Positions 12,175 through 23,213 of a stretch of DNA of 64,000 nt are shown piece by piece (within the stretch, counting starts at the first letter, position 1; each line of letters opens with the position of its first letter). The translations under genes and the position numbers were made by a program. The stretch covers positions 1 to 64,000 of the forward strand of contig CAJNYU010000904.1 in NCBI GenBank assembly GCA_905331475.1, written 5' to 3'. Source of the stretch: Rotaria socialis (Eukaryota > Rotifera > Eurotatoria > Philodinida > Philodinidae). The notes beneath the pieces were generated by a model that worked only from the letters and a program-made list of their open reading frames with translations, did not search any database and was not told the origin of the DNA.

Positions 12175-12375
12175 TTATAATTTTGTAGCTTTTAAAGTTA
12201 AAATGCCACCCGTTCTCAGGATTTTATAAATACTCGCTATTATTTTGTTAAACAGAAATATAAAGTCGAAATAATTTCTTATAAACAATACGAACCATAC
12301 TGGCTGACAATGAAGTTCTTTAGCAGCTTGACGTGCTATGAATAAGAATCCACTAGCGTCAACATCAATTGGCAT
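12175..12375 (-). other. Exon-like minus-strand frame, duplicated at 36147-36347
   Basis: On the minus strand the frame reads MPIDVDASGFLFIARQAAK then ELHCQP, followed by GTATGG, which could be a donor; the residues after that look like intron translation. The identical 66-codon frame occurs at 36147-36347, where it can be extended upstream through an in-frame RAIIQNDAEITVSN. This looks like one exon of an otherwise missing gene, copied along with the F-box flank. I do not recognise the family. Confidence 0.35.
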
Positions 12376-13452
12376 AATATTTGATACTGTTATTCCGCCG
12401 CCATAGCCAATATCATTTTCAAATTAAAGATTTCAGAAGGTTCTACAGATCCAAGGCATCCACGAAGTCTAATATAACATAAAAAGATCTGTTTAACAAC
12501 AAGTCAATGAGAATTAAAATAAAAGCTTATTGAAAAACATGTCAAAGTAAAATTTTAAACAAACAATTGTCAAAATATTGAGACTCGACAATTTAACTGA
12601 TTAAAAATTAATACTGTTAAAAGTATTGAAATCTAATTATTATGTTACTGATTGTATTTTTAATACTACTGAAATTTACTTGTTGTTCAAGCGTTGATAA
12701 CGTATGTGTGAGTTTGCAGAAGATCAACAATATATTTTGAATGTGCTGTTAGTAGATTTGAAAATGACTAAAAACTATATATACGAAAACAAAAAAATAG
12801 ATATTTTCCTTCGAGTTTATTTATCTTTTCATATTACATTGCATACATCATTATATACGTTTTCATTATGTTCAGATAACAGAACATAAACTTGAGAAAT
12901 AGAATAGGCGTGAAGAAGAATTTTCTTTCTTTTTAACTTTTATAATTGATGACCGTAATTCGTTCTTTTCGGAGCCATAAATACGAATGATTCTCGCATG
13001 GAAATCATGCAGTTTTTGAATCGATTTCTAATCTTTTCTCTTTTTCTGTTTTAGGTACTTATTATTTGATCAACACAACAATCCCAATCTCAATCTCACT
13101 AAAAAAAAAAGAATGTGGGTATTCGTTTTCATTTTTTTACTTGTTCTTTTACTTGTTGAGAGAGAGTGACTATTTTGTGCCGGACTTTCGAGAAGTCTCT
13201 AAATACTCGATGAAAAATCATCTAGGTGTCCGCGGCACATGAACTGATCCCTGCCAGATTCACTCAATGTTGCACGCTGTATGTATGTTGTTTGAGTTTG
13301 TGCTAGTAAGTACATGCATCGGGAACTCGCGATGGCTCCACGCAAGTGGTTTCTGGCCGAGTACGCGTGAATACCAAAGTGAAAGCAACAATTTATTTTC
13401 AATCGATTCAATTTTTTGCAAAAGGAGAGAAAAACGAAATCAATTCACGAGT

Positions 13453-14369
13453 CTATTCGATAGAAAATCGTTGAACACGATGATTACTCTGATCGACGAC
13501 ATACAGATTACCATGTCGATCGAAAGATAAACCAGTGGGATAGATGAACTGATTTGCTCCTGATCCTTCGCCATTTCCACCCACAATCACAGTGCCTTGT
13601 TGCGCTCCTTGAGTCCAACTCATTATCCGGACATGCACCGAGTCTGCTGCATAGAGAGTTCCCAACGTGTCGACAAAGAGTCCGGTAGAACCACACAATT
13701 GTGTCGTAGCATTATTCATCCAGTCGTGACATTCAGCGACGATGATACCTTCTTTTGCGCCTTTATTCCATTGCATTACACGACTATTATTGCTGTCTGA
13801 CACGTAGACATTCTGTTGTCGGTCGACAAAGACGTAAGTCGGGTAGTAGAGTTGATTGAGACCAGCACCGTTGCCATTTCCACCAGCCACGACAGTACCA
13901 TTCTTGTCTCCCAGTCGATATTGTTTGACTTCAGGTATAAAGTAGGCAGTGACGTAGAGATATCTCTGATCATCCATAGCCAAATTAGCACACAAGATGT
14001 TGTCGATGAGAATTTCTCCTTGTATTGTGCCACTACGACGGGACCATTGTACAACTCGTAGATTGCTCGAATCACAAATAATTAGACTATCCGTCTCTTT
14101 GTCGATCAATACATCAGTTGGATTTTTCAACTGATCCAGCCGCTCTCCTGGACCATTACCACCTGCAACGACTTGTCCGTTTTTATCTCCTGGCTTCCAT
14201 TGCATGATACGATTATTCCATGAGTCAGCGATGAGCACTGTTTGGTCATCATCAACGAAGAGACCTGCAGGGTAGCTGAGTTGATTGGTGGCATTACCAT
14301 TTCCTTCACCTCCAGCAACAGTCATCCCGTACTGTGCCCATTTAGCATTAGCAGGAATATTGGGAATAA
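13453..14369 (-). CDS. NHL-repeat beta-propeller protein (main exon)
   Basis: The main exon encodes about 305 residues of NHL repeats; the ATG at 14325 is internal. The frame extends upstream through PNIPANAKWAQYG to a 3' splice site at 14369/14370 (TTTTTATAG), so a 5' exon with signal peptide or membrane anchor is missing from my model. At least five repeats show the pattern GG-GxG-xNQL-xxPxxLFVD-xxxxxxADSxNxRIMQW, for example near 14270, 14120, 13830, 13690 and 13530. It ends with NHRVQRFSIE and a stop at 13453-13455. NHL propellers act as extracellular or scaffold interaction modules; the ligand is unknown. A Thr-rich exon-like piece at about 16329-16397 on the same strand could be the usual linker, but the join is not proven. 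Confidence 0.7.
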
Positions 14370-17300
14370 CTATAAAAAGCGAAAAACAAAGAAAGTCTCG
14401 GCATTCTCATTACCTCTTTTTCACACGATAGTATTAGAAAATCGGCACAGAACTTTGAGAAGAATTAACGAGAAATCGTTGCTAATCTGATTGGCTAGAT
14501 AGGGTGAATGTTAAAATCATTTCATTTGGAAGAAGAAAAAATTTCAGAATCTTTTGCAACTCTTTTAAGAAATACAAATAATATTCTAGCTTTAGTTTTG
14601 AAAAGTCAAGAAGATTCTCACAAAGTAAGATGTGTGAAAGACCAGAGAACTGCTGCGGGCAAAACCCAAATGAGAGTGACCTTTTGAAATTTTAAGAACT
14701 ATACAAAATTGTATTTGAAGTAGAAAAGCGAATAGTTTTACTAAATGTAAAATTCTTAGATAATTTGGCTAGACAGGTCAATAGTCCGTTTTACGCTAGT
14801 CGACAATTTTGACATCGTTCTTTCCAGATTCTTGAAAATCAGGTAAAAATCTTGCTGCTAACTCAAGAAATGATTCTTGCCTGATTTTTAAGAAGAAAAA
14901 GAATCTTGTCTGACAAGCAAGAAAAATACGAACCTGAACTTCAATTTTTATTCAAGTAAGATGTACTGAAAAATTTTCATCAAAATCTCGAAATAATCAT
15001 GCAATAATGCCATTTCTCAGGTTCCAAACACAAGTTTTCAAAGCCAGATTTGTTTTCACGTCTTCACATCCCTGATCCTCGTCTGATGAGAGATATTAAA
15101 ATGAGTTATTGTTAACTGAATTCAGTCGTACAATGGATTTATTCTAGAGGAGATAAATTCAGAATTTCACATCGAACTTGAAGGAATAGAAGAACATTCT
15201 AAAAGCTTTTCTATGTAAAGCATAAAGTAAATGTAATTGGAAAGTCAGAAATAGTAAAGATCGGGGGATGATGATTCGATGAGAGATAGTCAACCATACT
15301 TTTTAAAATTGAGAACAAGCAAGATATTTGATGGCTAACTCTAGCTATCTGAAGGGAGAGAAAAAAATCTTTTTTCTTAGCTACTAATAAGATCTGAAGA
15401 AAGTTTTTGTTCGTATAGACGCAAATTTAACATACTCAAAACACTATTTGTATATTGGTATCGTTTGATGATATGCAGGATACTAATCGCGTAGCATTGT
15501 TACATATTTCCAATACTCATAGAATGTCTTTTTCAAATTGTTTGTTCAAAGACATCGCAACTTCTAAAATATTTATATAGAATTCTAATCATAGCTGATG
15601 CCAGCAGTAACTTAGAAAAGGTATCGTATTTTTGGCCCCGTATAGCCCTTAGGAATTAAACAAGGAACGGAGAGTTCGTAAGAAAGATACAATGAACGTA
15701 AAAAAACAAATATTTGATATCAAGTAGTCCTCTTGTCAATAACTTTACTAAAAATCTATTGAGTACCGTAGTTGAGTGTTTTTAGTGAAAAACTTTTCTG
15801 AACCGTTATATATTCATATATATTCGATCTAGTAAAACGCTCGATGGTCAACAACTAATTAAGAAAGACTAGATGAATTTGTTCGAATTCATCACGGGCA
15901 TAACTCTATGAAACAAGTAATATCTTGTGATTACATAAGCATGTAATCGAAATTTCATTCGAGAAACACGTGTTGTTATTTTTTCTGTCTGTTTTAGTTG
16001 TTGTTCTGTGTTGACTTTAGATGAAATCAATATTTGTATCTGGTAAATTAATATTGACTGTAGCAGGATCATAAATCCTTCTAGAATAAGATATCAAGAA
16101 AATATAGTCAAATTCAAGAGTTACGAAAATCTGTTAATATGACTTTTTACACTATTTCATTTTTTTCCTTCATGCTGAAAACTACATCATTCATGATACA
16201 AGATATTTGTGCCTATCAATACCAGTTGAGCTACCTTCGCAGAGTAATATTTCGTTAAAAGGAATCGTGAACGCTTGATTAAACATAAGAATTGAGCAAG
16301 TTGAAGGAGATTTAACCAAAGCCTACCTAGTTGCGGGCCACGGGCCGTAGTTGTAGTTGGTCTTGTTGTTGTCGTAGTTGTGGCGTTCGTCACTATTGAT
16401 TATCGTAGAAAATTTATGTAAAAAAATCATGTAGGTCTACGTCTGACATAGAGAATGATATAAAAGTGTATGACTGTTAAACTTTTACAGTAATAGTCTA
16501 AGTCTGTGCACTCTAAATCCCAATAAACCATTTCAAGCACTATTTCTCTATGCAGAAAATAGAAATGGACTATGGATAAAGTTACGTGACTCGTACGCGA
16601 TGGATTTGTAATAGATATGCACCAGTACAGTCGGACTGGGTTTACAATATCACTGAATATCCGGTAAATTGATCCAACTTTGATCCTGCAATCATTAATT
16701 TTGCTTGATTATACCAAAATTGCTTGAATAAAATAATTCTAATGGAAAATACAGAGAAGTCGAAAAGGCGATTGGCGTTCAGCTGACTTATTTTACAAGT
16801 GCTTTTACGAAAAAACTATATGGTGGTGACTTTTTCGACATGGACTACCTGTCTGATAACTTTATTTTGCTAGAAACTACTTTCAAATTTTTAATCCCTT
16901 TACCTCCCTACAGAATTCGAAAAATATCAAAAAGTTGAAAATTTTGCCTTTTAAAGTTACTAGGAATATCAAGTCAGCCATGCTGATCACAAATATCACC
17001 ATTCTGAGTCTCAGAAATGTTATTCTGAATTATATTTTCAACTTTTTGATTTTTTTCGAATTTCTGTGGGGAGGTAAAGGAATTCAAAATTTGAAAGTAG
17101 TTTCTAGCAAAATAGAGTTATTAGATAGGTAGCCGATGTCAAAAAAGTCAGCACCATATAGTTTTTTCGTAAAAGCACTGTTACACAATAAGCCAGTTTA
17201 ACGCCAATCGTCTTTTTGACTTCTCTGTATCTTCCATTAGAAGTATTTTATTCAAGCAATTTTGGTATAATCAAGCAAAATTAATGATTGCAGGATCAAA

Positions 17301-17421
17301 GTTGGATTAATTTACCGGATACTCAGTGATATTGTTAACCCAGTCGGGACTGGGACTGGTGCATGTCTAATTTTGTATCACACAGACCCGCAGTCACATC
17401 CTCACGTTCTCTTTAGCTGAT
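14370..17421. other. Intergenic/possible intron region with Thr-rich exon candidate and fold-back element
   Basis: Positions 14370-16320 are AT-rich without a supported gene. On the minus strand 16397-16329 lies between an acceptor-like AATCAATAG and a donor-like ACTAG/GTAGGC and reads NATTTTTTRPTTTTARGPQL, a mucin-like linker. It may belong to the NHL gene to the left, but I cannot confirm this. The fold-back element at 16612-17369 fills most of the right part. Confidence 0.4.
16612..17369. mobile_element. Fold-back element with ~330-bp inverted arms
   Basis: The left arm (16612-16941) and right arm (17035-17369) are inverse copies with scattered mismatches; the loop is 93 bp. The outer ends read TAGATATGCACCAGT and, inverted, TAGACATGCACCAGT. 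Landmarks repeat inverted: the TATCCGGTAAATT run near 16660 and 17310, the CTTTACCTCCC run near 16900 and 17060, and the TTTTACG/CGTAAAAGC run. Flanks carry a possible short duplication (ATTTGTAA at 16604-16611 and ATTTTGTA at 17370-17377). No protein is encoded. It resembles a non-autonomous DNA transposon of the long-TIR type and would fold into a long hairpin if transcribed. Confidence 0.7.
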
Positions 17422-17864
17422 TCATCTCTTACTTGTTAGCAGTGGACAGAGTTGTCGATTAAAAATCGGTACTGGAAAACAAACAGGCGCACTCTGACAT
17501 TGTGGATGATGAACACACGTATGCTCAGGTTCATAACAAACGTTATTGGGATCGCAATTAACTAGTTCAGCACAACGTGCCAAACTTAGATAACTACAAA
17601 TACCGACGTTAATAGCGCCTGCGATATGTAAACAGGCACAGCCAGCATTTGCCGAACATCGATCATATTGAGCCATACCGTTGCATATTTGAGATTTGAC
17701 TTGAATTATCAATACACTAAATAGAAAAGAGGACATTTGACAAAAAAAAAAAGATTTAAACCTGTATGACCTTGAAGAAAAAATTTTTAAACTTTCGATG
17801 AGTAGAAAAATAATAATTACCTGCATAGAATGAATAAGAAATAGCAAATTGTTTTTGTAGGCAT
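17422..17864 (-). CDS. Small secreted cysteine-rich protein
   Basis: Two exons, 17864-17821 and 17716-17422, join in phase (14 codons plus two bases) into a 112-residue precursor. The first exon plus the start of the second gives a signal peptide (MPTKTICYFLFILCSVLII). The mature part holds about 14 cysteines with patterns CSANAGCAC, CAELVNCDPNNVC and CVHHPQCQSAPVC, which suggests a disulfide-stabilised extracellular domain. I do not recognise the family; it could be an adhesive, defence or matrix peptide. The ATG at 17864 is chosen because it alone yields a signal peptide with this splice. The intron (17717-17820) is GT-AG with a long pyrimidine tract. Confidence 0.65.
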
Positions 17865-19825
17865 CGTTTTCGTTGAAATGAAACACAACAGTGGCAGCGC
17901 ATGTTTTTTTTTTATATCTGATGAATACTTAATCATTTTCACATTCACCGAAAATGCAAAATACGGTTTGAGCTTCGATAATTAGAAATTCGATATCGTT
18001 CCAATACTTTCTTCACAATTTAATCTTGCTCAAGAAACTAATCCTGACAAAAGAAAAAAAGCTTGATCAAACACAACGATTCCGACCATGTGCATGTTGC
18101 GTCCACCTACTAAATTCTGTTGCATAGGATATTCTGAATTAGATTTTCTAGAAATATAAAACTTTAGGATAATTAGGTGACGGGTCCTAAATGTCGCTTC
18201 TGCCACCCACACATCTCTATCTATGGCCCGTAAATTTTTCAATTAGGCACAAACTATTCGACTATATGCGTTACTCTTATCAGCACATCCAACCGTGCTG
18301 AAATTCGGCATATTTCACATAAGATACAACCATTCTCAGAATCATTATCACTAGCGCGGTTCAACCGTGCTCTATCAGTGAACACGTATCAGTACACGAA
18401 AAGTATGCAGACACGCCAGTCTAATATGGACTTTTCCGTGATAAAAAAATTCTTAGGACAATTCAAAAGTAGTGACAGTGACATTTCAGTACCGTTTAAC
18501 GAGCTTGAGAAAAATGCTCTTCTACATACAATAATAGTAAAAAAATAATACTTTTTCTTTCTGCGATATGCGATGATACGTCATTTGATAAGGTTTTTAC
18601 TATTAACTGGTTATTCGTCGAAGTTCATCATATTATACTACCAGCTAAGCATAATATATTCATACATTTCTGGTTTTTTTTTGAAAACTGATCAACTTGT
18701 GCTTGAAGAAAAAAATTCTAATTCAATTCAACTGATCAGAGTGGATAACTGTATCAATGGAAATGCTTGACTTTAAAACTTTTCACCGTACCAATCATCA
18801 CGCCCTTTTAAAAGTTGCAAATAAATTAAATTATCAACAATAATCTTGTTGACTATCTTACGAAATCCTCAATCGATTCTATTCCAAGACATATTATATC
18901 GTTGAACAAATGATTCGCTTTTTGGCTCGATATATTGAATTCTACAATAATAATTAGAATTTACTCAAATAAAAATTGCTAGGAACACCTCAATATGAAT
19001 ATTAAATTAGTCGATGCTATGGAAATTGCCTTCTCTATCATGTTTCTTGTTTAACCGTCTGCCAAACATACGAATATATTTTCTTCTTTTCCTTGTTTAA
19101 ACAAATAATGAATATTGAAAAGTTCTGTTCATGATCACTTCTCGCAGTAGCATAATGACTGAGAAGAAAAGGAGAACATTAGCAACCATAACTTAATTGT
19201 TATGTGATCAATTTTTTCAGATGCTCGCGCTGAACAAGTAAATCAAGAATAGCGTTGATTCGACAAAAAAACATGCGATTGAATTCTTCGTCTGTTCATT
19301 ATCATTGATTCGTTCGACCGATAGGAAAGATGATATCAAAAAAATATACGTCATAATTGAGAGGTGCTTATTCCAATGAAATAGAGCAGATCGCTCTTAT
19401 CAACATACTCATTTTTTTTTATTCATAAACATGACCACAGGTTATTCACAAGCAGCCATTATCAGCAACACAAATCGATCACCGAAGTGATTGGTTTCCC
19501 CATGTAAACTTCTTTACAATTTCAACGAAAAACACGTTAAAATGCGATTAACATAAAACAATTGTGGAGAATTTGTTAAACTTGCATTTCATAACGCATT
19601 TTCACGATCAAATAGGTCATATTTTTTGTTTAAATCGTGAAGTTCATATAAATAGCTTTTTTTTTCTTCAGTTTTAAAGTCAACTAAACGTGAGTTCATC
19701 GCAGCATGTTATCTCCATCATTATCTTTTGCTTTTCCTTACATAGACATGATCGTTTTTCTCGCGACTAGCCGTGCTTGACGGTCATTGATAAATATATA
19801 TATGTATTTAGATTTGAACGCAACA
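17865..19825. other. Intergenic region before F-box gene B
   Basis: No gene supported. The last 600 bp (about 19220-19825) are a diverged duplicate of the flank upstream of F-box gene A. Short open frames at 18030-18242 (minus) and 18573-18770 (plus) lack motifs and look like chance. Confidence 0.45.
19806..19819 (+). promoter_or_regulatory. Conserved leader motif before F-box gene B
   Basis: ATTTAGATTTGAAC, identical to the motif before genes A and C, ends 6 bp before the chosen ATG; a probable 3' splice site of a 5'-UTR intron. Confidence 0.4.
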
Positions 19826-21772
19826 ATGACAATGAAACTAGAATCTTTATCCAACGAGGTACTCCTTGATTTATTCGAATTACTCGATGTAGTTAATCTT
19901 CTACGTGCTTTTTCGGGTCTCAATACTCGCTTTAATTCTTTACTAGTTGGTGATTTTCAATCGTATCGTGTCGATCTTCGTTCGATGTCTAAAGAAGATT
20001 TTTATATTTTCTATTCGACATATCTTCCATCGATATTAAATCGGATAATTTATCTTCGCCTATCCGACGATGAGGACACGCCATGCCAATGCAGTCACTT
20101 TCAATCGACTGCTTTTACATTAAACCGATTTATTCGTCTTCGTTCATTAATATTCAACAGCTTTAGTACGGACGTGAATATTAATCAAGAGTTTTTTGCC
20201 GGCCTACATCACCTTCATAATCTAACACGTTTGAAATTCGTCGATTGCCGATTGTATCATCTTCACTTGGAAGATTTTCGAGATGTAATTGATCAAATTT
20301 GGAATCTACCGAAGCTATCTCGTTTATATTGGCATATCAGTTTTAAATGCTCACGTCGATTTTCTCTTCCTAAGTATACTTCACGATCGTTACGATACTT
20401 AACAATTGTCAACTATAATTACGATTCGTACGACTTTGCCTGTTTATTAGAAAAAACACCGTACTTACGAAAATTTTCCATGCTATCGGATGATTATGGA
20501 GATCAGGATATACGCATTAGTCGTAATTTTTTACCATCATCTCACACTTCATCCATTCGAGAGCTGACTCTATTTTCAATGCGTTCACAAGCTCTGATGA
20601 CTAGTTTATTTCAATTTTTACCTCATGTTACTCATCTAAAGATCGAAATATTTTCTATCGATTTAGATGGACACCAATGGAAAAAGATGATTGTTAACTA
20701 CTTACCTCAACTTAAAGATTTACAATTTAAGATAGACTTGGATCTTTGTCGTTCGATTGATGATTCAACAAATGAAGACAAAATTGATCAATATCTATCT
20801 ACATATCGTACATCGTTTTGGATCGAACATCATCAATGGTTTATTCGATGTCATTGGTATCAATCGAATGGATTTCTTCGAATTTGTGTTTATTCATTAC
20901 CATNACAATTTAAGATAGATTTGGATCTTTGTCGTTCGATTGATGATTCAACAAATGAAGACAAAGTTGATCAATATCTATCTACATATCGTACATCGTT
21001 TTGGATCGAACATCATCAATGGTTTATTCGATGTCATTGGTATCAATCGAATGGATTTCTTCGAATTTGTGTTTATTCATTACCATATGTATTCTCTTAT
21101 TTTCCTCTTTTCGATCGGAATTTCAATTTTCATACAAAATCGACTTGTTCACCTGATATGAATCATCCGTATAATTCTGTTCGTGACATAGGTTATGAAC
21201 CATGGATGTTCCACGATGAAGCATTATCTCATATTCAAATGGTCAATGTCGAAAAGTTATCGCTTCGACTTCCCATTGACCAGCAATTTTTCTCAATTAT
21301 TCCCAAACTTGAAAATCTGTTTTCACTTACTGTAGTGGTTCCAACTGAAAATCATCGATTCCAATTACAAACAATACTTGACCGTGCGCCTCGTCTATTT
21401 TCACTTTCATTTAACTATTCCATCGCTTCAGTAATGCCACCCTATCGATATACAGGCTCATCAATACGTCGACTTGATTTATTAGGCTATGATCCATGGC
21501 GTTGTCGTCATCGGTATGATAGTAAAAAATGCATGGAATTAAGCCAATCACCATTGGGTATTCAATGTCGAATACTAGCCATTGAAGTAGAAGAACCAAA
21601 ATGTATTGTGCAATTAATTTATACGATGATAAATCTTCGAACATTAAATGTTTCCTATGAAAATGATGACTGCACCAATGAATATGATCTTGTCAAAGTC
21701 TTACAGCATTGCTTACCGTCAACATGGAGTATTACCAGAGCTTCTTATGGACGTATCATTCTTCAATCATGA
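19826..21772 (+). CDS. F-box/LRR-type protein, paralogue B, with an assembly-type internal duplication
   Basis: The paralogue starts at ATG 19826 (MTMKLESLSNEVLLDLFEL) and ends at 21772. The F-box lies at about residues 4-42, followed by degenerate leucine-rich segments as in gene A. A 182-bp stretch occurs twice in tandem, 20722-20903 and 20905-21086, separated by the single N at 20904. The two copies differ at only two positions that I can see, and the second copy matches gene A at both. Genes A and C have this segment once. The extra 183 bases keep the frame open, giving 648 residues as written; removing one copy gives a length like those of A and C. I read this as two overlapping contigs joined with a placeholder, not as biology. 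Function as for A: probable SCF substrate receptor. Confidence 0.8.
   Translation: MTMKLESLSNEVLLDLFELLDVVNLLRAFSGLNTRFNSLLVGDFQSYRVDLRSMSKEDFYIFYSTYLPSILNRIIYLRLSDDEDTPCQCSHFQSTAFTLNRFIRLRSLIFNSFSTDVNINQEFFAGLHHLHNLTRLKFVDCRLYHLHLEDFRDVIDQIWNLPKLSRLYWHISFKCSRRFSLPKYTSRSLRYLTIVNYNYDSYDFACLLEKTPYLRKFSMLSDDYGDQDIRISRNFLPSSHTSSIRELTLFSMRSQALMTSLFQFLPHVTHLKIEIFSIDLDGHQWKKMIVNYLPQLKDLQFKIDLDLCRSIDDSTNEDKIDQYLSTYRTSFWIEHHQWFIRCHWYQSNGFLRICVYSLPXQFKIDLDLCRSIDDSTNEDKVDQYLSTYRTSFWIEHHQWFIRCHWYQSNGFLRICVYSLPYVFSYFPLFDRNFNFHTKSTCSPDMNHPYNSVRDIGYEPWMFHDEALSHIQMVNVEKLSLRLPIDQQFFSIIPKLENLFSLTVVVPTENHRFQLQTILDRAPRLFSLSFNYSIASVMPPYRYTGSSIRRLDLLGYDPWRCRHRYDSKKCMELSQSPLGIQCRILAIEVEEPKCIVQLIYTMINLRTLNVSYENDDCTNEYDLVKVLQHCLPSTWSITRASYGRIILQS
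20722..21086 (+). repeat. 182-bp direct duplication flanking a single N
   Basis: Copies 20722-20903 and 20905-21086 abut the N at 20904. The near-identity and exact abutment point to an unresolved contig overlap, possibly between two haplotypes. Confidence 0.85.
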
Positions 21773-22433
21773 TTTTGTTTTCTGAAAATGTAAATTTCGT
21801 TGTATAAAAAAACGTTTGAAATAAAATTTAGAATACATGACTCGAAATATTTTCATATTGATTGATAAACATATTTGCTTCTTATTCTAAAGAGAAGAAT
21901 AGTTCAGAATTTACTATATTCAGTCGTTCAATATAGAGTGAGCCTATCATATTATTTACTTTATTTCAAGTCTTAGTCATGATAGTGGCGCTGATTGCGA
22001 ACACAATGACTCTGGTGAGTCACACGAAAATAAAACAACCGTCTTGATGATTTCGTTTTCTTCTTTCTGTCAGTAGCCATCATCAGCCAAAAAGATTGTT
22101 TATCGTTTTTTGCCGTTTCTTCATGTACCATGTACTTAAAAAATTCTTTTAAACAAGAGGAAAGAAAACATGTAAAAAGAGACCCAACTTGCAATTTTAT
22201 CGTCTCGCGAGGAGGCATTCAATTTTGACATAAACTTTTTCAAGATTGGCTTTTGAATACTGATAAGAATAGCCTTGATAGGAACACAAAACATTTCTCA
22301 AAAGTGTTACTACTCATCACAAGTAATCATCGAAGGTGATATCCGATAAAAGCAGATATTTTCAAAATTCTTAGGATAATTTTTTCCGTGCGACTATTAT
22401 GTAAATTAAAATAGATCTATTTTTTAGATTGTC

Positions 22434-22624
22434 ATGTCCGAGAAATTTTACCATGGTGATCCTAATCGCGACAACAATTTCTGGGTTTATCCACGTGATA
22501 AACTAGTACAAAATCCTGATTGGGATACTTATGATGCATCTTATCTATGCAATAATTGTACCTATCTCCGATCAAGTCCATGATCTAAACCAGAGACATA
22601 TCGATGTAATGGCCATAAAACGTA
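22434..22624 (+). pseudogene. Companion ORF copy 1 behind F-box gene B
   Basis: The frame opens MSEKFYHGDPNRDNNFWVYP and continues through DWDTYDASYLCNNCTYL to a TGA at 22581-22583, then resumes SKPETYRCNGHKT and ends at a donor-like GTAAGTG. Cys pairs (LCNNC and a later C-N-G-H) hint at a metal site. Copy 2 has TGA at the same point, so the stop predates the tandem duplication or is read through. The family is unknown to me. Confidence 0.5.
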
Positions 22625-23029
22625 AGTGATAAGTACAATCAACATAAAAATTGAATCTGTTTTAACTGTTTAATTTTAGGGTATGTTATATACTTGTGAA
22701 GTATTCACTAGTCTGAAACGTTAATTTGATTCCAAAATATACTTTTTCAGTTTTCGACTATCAAATTGAAGAATTTATTTTTATTTAACTACACCAAAAT
22801 CATATTATTTTACAAGTTCATTCCGTAGGGATTCTACAGAATAATTTACCATGTTTGCTAGAATACTACGTGTCATAGAGAAATAAAAAATGCATCGCAG
22901 TTGCGTTACATTTGGCATACATTTCGTTGTCAACTTCATCGATAGTAGAGCCCAAATTGCTTCCTCAACATGAAAAACATATTTTTCTAGAATCTTAACT
23001 CATATTTAGATACACGAAGGCAAATCGAT

Positions 23030-23213
23030 ATTGTCTTATCATGGTGATTTTAATCGCGACAATCATTTTTGGGTTTATCCAAGATATAAACCATTACAAA
23101 ATCCTGCTTGGGATACATACGATGCATCTGATTTGTGTGATAATTATACAAATCTTGGAACGAGTTCATGATCTTTAGTAAAGACTTATCGATGCAATGG
23201 CCATATCAAATAA
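23030..23213 (+). pseudogene. Companion ORF copy 2 behind F-box gene B
   Basis: A second tandem copy reading LSYHGDFNRDNHFWVYPR, then AWDTYDASDLCDNYTNLG, TGA at 23169-23171 and KTYRCNGHIK. It lacks an ATG at the homologous place, has lost one Cys of the first pair and lacks the GT donor after the last residues. It is more decayed than copy 1. Confidence 0.5.

Larger units (their letters stand above)
11589..13452. other. Intergenic region holding a segmental duplicate shared with 35.6-36.7 kb
   Basis: From the end of gene A to about 12376 the sequence is a close copy of 35572-36348 behind gene C; the stretch 11990-12376 is nearly base-for-base the same. After that copy A lacks about 220 bp present in copy C, and similarity resumes at about 12409-12470 versus 36597-36655. 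Inside lie the decayed frame at 11902 and a minus-strand exon-like frame at 12175-12375. The remainder to 13452 is AT-rich with nothing recognisable. Confidence 0.6.

Noticed and set aside
13199..14490. Several frames on both strands around the NHL gene
   Set aside because: All overlap the NHL coding frame or its flank and lack family features; periodic NHL repeats create long antisense frames.
20905..21086. The repeat in F-box gene B as a genuine extra LRR block
   Set aside because: It abuts an N exactly and is nearly identical at the nucleotide level, unlike the diverged LRR units, so an assembly cause is simpler.
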